This document shows, one piece after another, positions 30,737 to 37,151 of a stretch of 37,151 bases of DNA. Source of the stretch: Phallusia fumigata (Eukaryota; Chordata; Ascidiacea; Phlebobranchia; Ascidiidae); the NCBI GenBank assembly GCA_008931825.1, contig QXVZ01025693.1, positions 1 to 37,151 of the forward strand, given 5' to 3'. Both the position numbers and the translations under genes were made by a program. The first letter of the stretch is position 1. Each line of letters starts with the position of its first letter. Under the pieces are notes generated by a model. The model saw only the letters and a list, made by a program, of their open reading frames with translations. It was not told where the DNA came from and did no database searches.

Positions 30737-32858
30737 CACAAGGGAATACTCGAGCGGTGTCAAGTGTTCGAGAACCCGGCGGAAAAAAAGCCGCGCGGTT
30801 AGCTCGATTGTCCTCGTATGCTAGAACAACGCAATAAGCGACTTGGATGACTTCACAAATGGATATTGGGGGTGGGGAGGGGGTAATTAAGGCGTGCCAA
30901 CTCCGTGGGTAATTACGTTTTTGGGGTAACGTTATTTTTAGATTTGCTGTATTGATTTTTAACATTGTGAAAGTGTTAAGTGCGCACGCCTAATGAAAAT
31001 CTAAACCTCTGCCAAGTAGACTTGACTGTTGACTCTGAACTTGACTTGACAAGGCCGCACACCGCGTTTTAATTATCGCCAGCTTCTACACAAATTGGCG
31101 TGTTTTCTCCGGGTGTGTAAGCCTAGGAGGATTTTAGGATACAGCGAAAATGGCTGTGAAGTTGCAATTCCAAAACCTAATAACCCCAAATCCGACCGTA
31201 AACAATCAAAATTATGTGTGAAAAAAACAGTCAAAGCCCAGCCGTTACGGTTGAATAAACATGCACAGCAGTGTGTGGGGCGCCCGCTGAGGCCATTATG
31301 ACATGATAAATGGTCGAAACTGTCTAATGGATGGATTTTTCCGTTTTAACGTTTATGAGATGTTGATAGCAAAATGACGTTATGTGGGCACGAAACAGTA
31401 TTTCTGGCGTCATTGCTTGGGCATTTATTCGCACAAATTTGTACACGTAGCATTTCTTATTTACCACAGTTACAGTACCGCTTCATAGTTATCAATTTGG
31501 CCAAATATTAAAAATGCTAAAAAATAACACAATTCATAAAAGATTGTCCAGTATTTTAAACAACACGACAGCTTTTTATCATTATCATTCTCATAACATG
31601 TATATTTTGAACAAAACTACCGGTTTGGGGCCAGTGATCATTAGAATGCAACCAAGCACCAAAAAACGAATGCCCAAAGATTCGCTCCACTGCGGCAAAT
31701 AATAGCCACAAAAAAGCCTCGCAAAAACAGCACTTTGCGCAAACCTGTAGGATTTTATCAGCTTTTTACATCAAAAAACTGCCTTCTCCACCCGTTAATT
31801 AGGGTTAGGCGACGCAACGGGCACCTGCACTGGCATCGGCGGCCGTAATTCGGTCGAAAATAGGCCGTCGTTAATTTTGATCGAGCTTGAAGAGCAATGG
31901 AAAGGAAAGGGATGTTTTTCGATAAACATTGTTGTCAAAGATAAGATAGCGCTGGTGTCTTTGATGCGGCGTAGGTGTCGCGTTTCGCAGCGGGCTAATT
32001 ATTTTAATGGCCGCCGCTCCTCCCCTTTCGGACACTTGCGCTGCTCTCATGGGGTGAAATCATGCAGCTATTTTTGTGGGCACAAAATTTGTTTGCATAA
32101 ATCGAAACGTTTCTCTGTTCTTTGTGTCTTTCGTTTACCAAGGTTATTGCAATACGCAAAACTATTACAAACTACAGGTTTCATGCAATTTATTTGGAAA
32201 TGATTTAGAACTAATAAAAAGTCGTTTAGTAGTCTCTAATCTAGAAGTCTTTGTATTGACAAATGCGGCTTTTAAAACGCACGAACTTATATTCGATGAA
32301 TCAAATACAATTATTATAATTTTGCCCCACAAAAAATTAGTGAAACTTTCATAAGGCGTTGTGTTTGTTCTTTTGACGAAAAATGTATTTAAAAACTGAT
32401 TAAATACTAGTAAGAGTTATAGCCCCCAGCTAGGATTAGCAAAAATAAAATTTAAACCAAAAGCTCTCTTGGAAAAAACGTGATTGTAATGTTGAAACCG
32501 GCTTGAAATTGAATCCGAAAATTACCATTAATTTTCGCAGACGGTTTCCCAAAATATTCCACCAACAGTTTAAGCGAGATTAAAATCACTGAACACAAAA
32601 CTCCATTCACAAATTCCTGCGTGGGAAAACGTCACAAAGGGCATTGTTACGTCACTTTAATGGCCAACAATCAGACTAAAAGCAGAACGAAATACTTTGG
32701 GAAGTCAGTTTTTGGTAGCAATACCACTTTTACCGTTCATTAGCGGCCAGGTGTTGGGGATTAGGCAGCTAATCGGGGTATTACAGAGCCGGTACGGTCC
32801 AATGACCAGGCCAGTAACGTCAGAGGTTCTGGATTGGGGGGTCTTAACAAAATGTGGG
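30737..32858. other. Non-coding stretch, little recognised
   Basis: GGGGGTGGGGAGGGGG leading into TAATTAA at 30868-30890. Frames of 62-108 codons (for example 31877-32203) show no domain and no consistent coding composition. Nothing else is recognised. Confidence 0.45.
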
Positions 32859-33148
32859 TAATCTCTCAGACCACTCATCGAGTTTTAATAAAAAATTTTT
32901 TGTTTTTAAAATATTTTTTCTAAGTAGGGTGAAAAAAAATACTTTGAGCTGACATTTTGTCTGTTATAACAATCTTGCCATCATCACTAAAACCAATCAT
33001 TATTTGATTTTACCCGGGCTCGACCGGGGAAGATTCCGAGGACGAATGTTTCATTTAATGTATGTACATTGGTCGAGCGCCTCGGACCACCCGACCAAGC
33101 GCTCGCCCGCTTCCAAGATATCGAATTTCCAAACAAATTGCTACAATT

Positions 33149-33162
33149 GCGCCATCTGGTGA
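33149..33162 (-). promoter_or_regulatory. CTCF-like site, allele A
   Basis: Reverse strand TCACCAGATGGCGC matches the CTCF core CCASYAGRKGGCRS at all but the first position. The AGATGGCGC form is the one typical of insect CTCF. Confidence 0.5.
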
Positions 33163-34082
33163 CCCGAATACCGCAATCATAAACCAACATCAAAAACAAA
33201 ACACCTAACAGTAAAAACATTCCGACTACATTCCAAAGAAAAGGTAAAGGAAAAGGCTGTTACTTTATGACGTGTATCCACAGCCGCTATCACCCCCCTT
33301 CCCCCAAACTACTCTTTGTGGCATTTCCGATTCACGCCTTGAAAACTATTGGCCACGTTTTGTTGAAGACGGACGATAGAGTTAAACCACGTGACGACAG
33401 GTTGCGATGATCCGTGACGCTCGTACCCTTGGGAAGACGAATTCACGAATCTATTCAGCTGATTAAACAACCTTCAAATGAACGGTGCGCGCTTATTACT
33501 CCTTGAACGAAGGAAATTTCAATAGAGATGATGTCGCTTAGAATTGGGCGAGGTTTAATTAAAACTGCGCTCAAATAAAGAAGGTGAATTGAAAATGATT
33601 TATATTTGGGTAAGTTTTACGTTCGGTCCGATTTCTTCCATTTTTTTCATGTGAATAATATTCGTTTGTTTGTTGTTTGTTTTAAAAATCCCCGAAAAAC
33701 GAAACAACGCATGATCAAGTTACGGTCATATTTGGCCCAAATTTATGCTACCTGCTTTACTGCAGTTTACTACCAAGTTTTTTTATTCCATTTTCTTTTA
33801 TTTGAAGTTTTATTTGAACTTTTACCCAGTTTCATGAACCATCAGTTTCCACTAGGTTGTAGAGCTTCGCCACGGAAGTTTTTGGGCAGAAAGTTTGCAA
33901 TTTTGCCTAGGTTTCTCCTAAATGACAAACTGAGTAGGGTGCAATCAACACTCTTCCAGACGCCACGTACCGAACGTTTTTCATGATTGTAACGAATTTT
34001 GTGACCTTGATCGCATCAACTTTGTCAAACTTTTGCCCCGCTTGTCATTTAAGAAAAACCGCAGACAACGTAAGAGACTTAT

Positions 34083-34125
34083 GTGGGATTGGAACCCACG
34101 ACCTTGAGATTAAAGTTGTTGACAA
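34083..34125 (-). repeat. tRNA-like segment, allele A (probable SINE relic)
   Basis: Reverse complement reads AATCTCAAGGTCGTGGGTTC and continues CAATCCCAC. GTGGG and CCCAC pair perfectly around the 7-base loop TTCCAAT, which is exact tRNA T-arm geometry with T54, T55, C56 and A58 in place. The preceding ACTTTAATCT recalls a lysine- or isoleucine-type anticodon arm. The A-box half is not recognisable, so this is a tRNA-derived relic and not a gene. Confidence 0.5.
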
Positions 34126-34519
34126 TGGTTGAAAGCGAAAATAGATGAAAACAACGTCACAAATATCGGCTGTTTGTTGAAAAGGCGAGAATATAGGGTC
34201 GTTCGAGGCTATGAAATGGAACGAGAAAATACTTAAAAATTGTTCCAGGCCTGCAAAGGTATCTGACCTATTATCATCATAAGGCAGTATAGTTTCGAAC
34301 CGCCGAAAAATATAGAGAGTAAAAATTTACAAGTTTAAGAGAAACAAGCAGCTATTTTGATGATACAGGGGCAATATATCATCCATCATTGTTTCAAAGC
34401 ACTCGAAAACATCTCCCCGCAGGCTAAGAGTCGGTTTTAGGGCAACCTAAAATCGACAACATCGCAATATTAGAACCAATCACAAAAATTGACCCCTTTG
34501 TATTCCGAACCCTATTTTA

Positions 34520-34550
34520 GCCCCCCTGATTGGGGGTGCGCAAAGGGGGC
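34520..34550. repeat. Alternative G/C hairpins, allele A
   Basis: CCCCC (34522-34526) can pair with GGGGG (34532-34536), or GCCCCC (34520-34525) with GGGGGC (34545-34550). The segment is unchanged in copy B although its surroundings differ. Confidence 0.5.
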
Positions 34551-34928
34551 GTTTACATACGTCACGAAATACCCCTGATTTAGAACCCTAAAATTCCTGG
34601 CGGACAAATATTGTAATGAGTGGGGCAAAATTATCCATCCAACCCCATGNTAATCTCTCAGACCACTCATCGAGTTTTAATGAAAAAAAATTATTTTTGT
34701 TTTTAAAATATTTGAGGGTGAAAGTATGAAAAAAAATACTTTGAGCTGACATTTTGTCTGTTATAACAATATTGCCATCATCACTAAAACCAATCATTAA
34801 TTGATTTTACCCGGGCTCGACCGGGGAAGATTCCGAGGACGATGTACATTGGTCGAGCGCCTCGGACCACCCGGCCAAGCCCTCGCCCGCTTCCAAGATA
34901 TCGAATTTCCAAACAAATTGCTACAATT

Positions 34929-34942
34929 GCGCCCTCTGGTGA
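34929..34942 (-). promoter_or_regulatory. CTCF-like site, allele B
   Basis: Reverse strand TCACCAGAGGGCGC. The single difference from allele A (G for T) falls on the K position of the CTCF consensus, where both bases are allowed. Confidence 0.5.
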
Positions 34943-35847
34943 CCCGAATACCGCAATCATAAACCAACATCAAAAATAAAACACCTAACAGTAAAAACTT
35001 TCCGACTACACCCCAAAGAAAAGGTAAAGAAAGACTGTTACCTTATGACGTGATATCCACAGCCCCTATCACCCCCCTTCCCCCAAACTACTCTTTGTGG
35101 CATTTCCGATTCACGCCTTGAAAACTATTGGCCACGTTCTGTTGAAGACGGACGATAGAGTTAAACCACGTGACGACAGGTTGCGATGATCCGTGACGCT
35201 CGTACCCTTGGGAAGACGAATTCACGAATCTATTCAGCTGATTAAACAACCTTCAAATGAACGGTGCGCGCTTATTACTCCTTGAACGAAGGAAATTTCA
35301 ATAGAGATGATGTCGCTTAGAATTGGGCGAGGTTTAATTAAAACTGCGCTCAAATAAAGAAGGTGAATTGAAATCGATTTATATTTGAGTCAGTTTTACG
35401 TTCGGTCCGATTTCTTCCATTTTTTTCATGTGAATAATATTCGTTTGTTTGTTTGTTGTTTGTTTTAAAAATCCCCGAAAAACGAAACAACGCCTGATCA
35501 AGTTACAATCATATTTGGCCCAAATTTCTGCTACCTGCTTTACTGCAGTTTACTACCAAGTTTTTATTCTATTTTATTTTAAGGATAATCCAGTTTCATG
35601 AACCCATCAGTTTCCACTAGGTTGTAGAGCTACACCACGCAAGTTTTTGGGCAGAAATTTGGCCTTTTTGCCTAGGTTTCTCCTAAATGACAAACTGAGT
35701 AGGGTGCAATCAACACTCTTCCAGACCCCACGTACCGAACGTTTTTCATGATTGTAACGAATTTTGTGACCTTGATCGCATCAACTTTGTCTAACTTTTG
35801 TCCCGCTTGTCATTTAAGAAAAACCGCAGACAACGTAAGAGACTTAT

Positions 35848-35893
35848 GTGGGATTGGATCCCGCGACCTTGAGATTAAAGTTGTTGACAATGG
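35848..35893 (-). repeat. tRNA-like segment, allele B
   Basis: Same segment as 34083-34125 but with two changes in the T-arm (GGATCCCGC on the plus strand). These introduce one stem mismatch and replace the first loop T, so the arm is more decayed in this allele. Confidence 0.45.
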
Positions 35894-36295
35894 TTTGAAG
35901 CGAAACTAGATGAAAACAACGTCACAAATATCGGCTGTTTGTTGAAAAGGCGAGAATATAGGGTCGTTCGAGATTCGAGTCCATGAAATGGAACGAGAAA
36001 ATACCTAAAAGATAAAATTCTTTCAGACCTGCAAAGGTATCTGACCTATTATCATCATAAGGCAGTAGTTTCGAACCGCCGAAAAATATAGAGAATAAAG
36101 ATTTACAAGTTTAAGAGAAACAAGCGGCTATTTTGATGATACAGGGGCAATATATCATCTATCATTGTTTCAAAGCACTCGAAAACATCTCCTAGGAGGC
36201 TAAGAGTCGGTTTTAGGGCAACCGAAAATTGACATCATCGCAATATTAGAACCAATCACAAAAATTGTCCCCTTTGTATTCCGAAACCTATTTTA

Positions 36296-36326
36296 GCCCC
36301 CCTGATTGGGGGTGCGCAAAGGGGGC
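36296..36326. repeat. Alternative G/C hairpins, allele B
   Basis: Same 31 bases as 34520-34550, with CCCCC/GGGGG (36308-36312) and GCCCCC/GGGGGC (36321-36326) as competing pairings. Confidence 0.5.
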
Positions 36327-36425
36327 GTTTACATACGTCACGAAATACCCCTGATTTAGAACCCTAAAATTCCTGGCGGACAAATATTGTAATGAGTGGG
36401 GCAAAATTATCCATCCAACCCCATG

Positions 36426-37151
36426 TAATTGGGACCGGAGCACGGATTACAGATTATTGGGTGTAATCCAGCATAAAATTGAAGCCCGCTGCTAGATTTT
36501 TGCTTCGAGACTAATGATTGTTCGTCATGCCTGGATGGAGATGATAGGCAGTGACGAGAGATTGCGATGAAGGTCACTTTGAAAGGTCACGTTGAATTCA
36601 GCGGTTACTTTCGAGCGAGAAATGGGTAATTTTGTTTCCTTTATAAAAGACCCCCTGGGGCATCATTGGGTTGGGGATAAGTTTGTTTGTGGACTTCTTT
36701 ACCTCAATTACCGAAAATCGCTTTATTAACCATAAAAATGGAAGGGGTAGCGGTTGAACCCTCAACTAACACAAAAAAGTGCCTCATTTTTGCAAATAAT
36801 TTATGGAAAGCTGTTTTTCAAAAACACAGAATCTTTTTCTAAAGAGGGTCTCAGGTACGATTCGGTCCGTCACTTTCGAAAGATGTTTTGATAAATTTAC
36901 AACGATGAGTTGCTACTGTTTTTCTTTTCCCAACGCCAACAAAAGATTTTCATCACTTGCAAAATCTTCGTAAAGTATAAGTCAAGATTCTTAGTTTGAG
37001 CACCGCCAATGCTGGTTCAGTCATCATCGTTTCTTTCACGTTTCGTTTTGCCCCCTTCATCTTTTTCTCGCCATTACATCAATCCCGAAATGGTTATGCA
37101 ATCAGTAAGTACAGTTGACCCGTATAAACGCCCGGAGAAAAGGACCTCAAA
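36426..37151. other. Non-coding stretch at the right end
   Basis: Unique sequence after the last duplication. No gene, element copy or hairpin is recognised; an AGTTGACC word at 37114 is too short to call as an element. Confidence 0.5.

Larger units (their letters stand above)
32859..34649 (+). repeat. False tandem duplication 4, copy A (1791 bp)
   Basis: Aligned from end to end with 34651-36425 across the single N at 34650, at roughly 95% identity by eye, with many small indels. Examples: a 17-base segment at 33045-33061 missing from copy B, a GTTT unit count difference near 33668, and a 9-base insertion in copy B near 35970. Both copies start TAATCTCTCAGACC and end CATCCAACCCCATG. Divergence of this kind fits two haplotypes of a very polymorphic animal. 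The 126-codon frame 33606-33986 is broken in copy B by a 4-base length difference, so it is not a gene. Confidence 0.92.
34651..36425 (+). repeat. False tandem duplication 4, copy B (1775 bp)
   Basis: Allele-like partner of 32859-34649, starting on the base after the N and continuous with the unique right flank from 36426. The frame 34588-34797 spans the N and is an artefact. Confidence 0.92.

Noticed and set aside
33606..33986. Open frame of 126 codons
   Set aside because: It starts at TTG and its counterpart in the allele-like copy near 35390-35770 is disrupted by a 4-base length difference and other indels.
34083..34125. Functional tRNA gene
   Set aside because: Only the T-arm half is intact; A box, D-arm and acceptor stem are not recognisable, and the other allele has a broken T-stem.
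37114..37121. Extra GTTGAC words (for example 21979, 31028, 37114) as additional element copies
   Set aside because: They match only the head over 8-10 bases and lack the GAACCCGCTTAA tail, so they are indistinguishable from chance.
1..37151. Telomeric TTAGG/TTAGGG arrays, 5S/U6 RNA genes and retrotransposon reverse-transcriptase frames
   Set aside because: I looked for these on both strands and saw no arrays, conserved RNA cores or catalytic motifs.

Overview
This window is non-coding DNA from the nuclear genome of an animal. I find no protein-coding gene, rRNA gene or intact tRNA gene I can support. The longest open frame is 153 codons (8214-8675). By my rough estimate, about 37 kb of six-frame sequence at near 40% GC gives a longest run of 130-150 codons by chance, so no frame stands out. 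CpG is not visibly depleted. CTCF-, NRF1- and E2F-like sites, tRNA-derived repeat remnants, and haplotype-like duplications fit a very heterozygous invertebrate. A tunicate such as Ciona savignyi is my best guess, from the polymorphism and the many TGACGTCA sites. A beetle or other insect is not excluded. This assignment is inference.

Assembly structure dominates both ends. There are six isolated single-N positions (503, 1398, 4717, 6982, 18804, 34650). At four of them the sequence before the N is repeated immediately after it: 115 bp, 100 bp, about 774 bp and about 1.78 kb, with 0% to about 5% divergence. These look like overlapping contig ends or unmerged haplotypes placed in tandem, not biological duplications. 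Roughly 2.76 kb of the window is probably counted twice.

Layout: 1-1500 holds two false duplications and four TGACGTCA sites. 1883-2204 is an old 162-bp tandem duplication. 3942-5490 is a false duplication. 5640-5990 and 7290-7710 are promoter-like patches (CACGTG, E2F-like, NRF1-like and nuclear-receptor-like palindromes). From 9.6 to 28.9 kb a dispersed short element occurs at least eleven times on both strands. It begins GGTTGACTGCACAAAGC and ends TTCGTGAACCCGCTTAA, sometimes as tandem dimers of 61-70 bp or head-to-head pairs. A long imperfect hairpin lies at 14294-14406. GC-rich patches with G-runs next to TAATTAA/TATTA recur between 14 and 31 kb. 32859-36425 is the largest false duplication, and its two alleles preserve a CTCF-like site, a G/C hairpin and a tRNA-like remnant.

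The best candidates for something undescribed are the GGTTGACTGC element family, the roughly 30-fold excess of the TGACGTCA palindrome, and the hairpin at 14294-14406. No genes are present to be described as working together. The window is intergenic or lies inside a very large intron.
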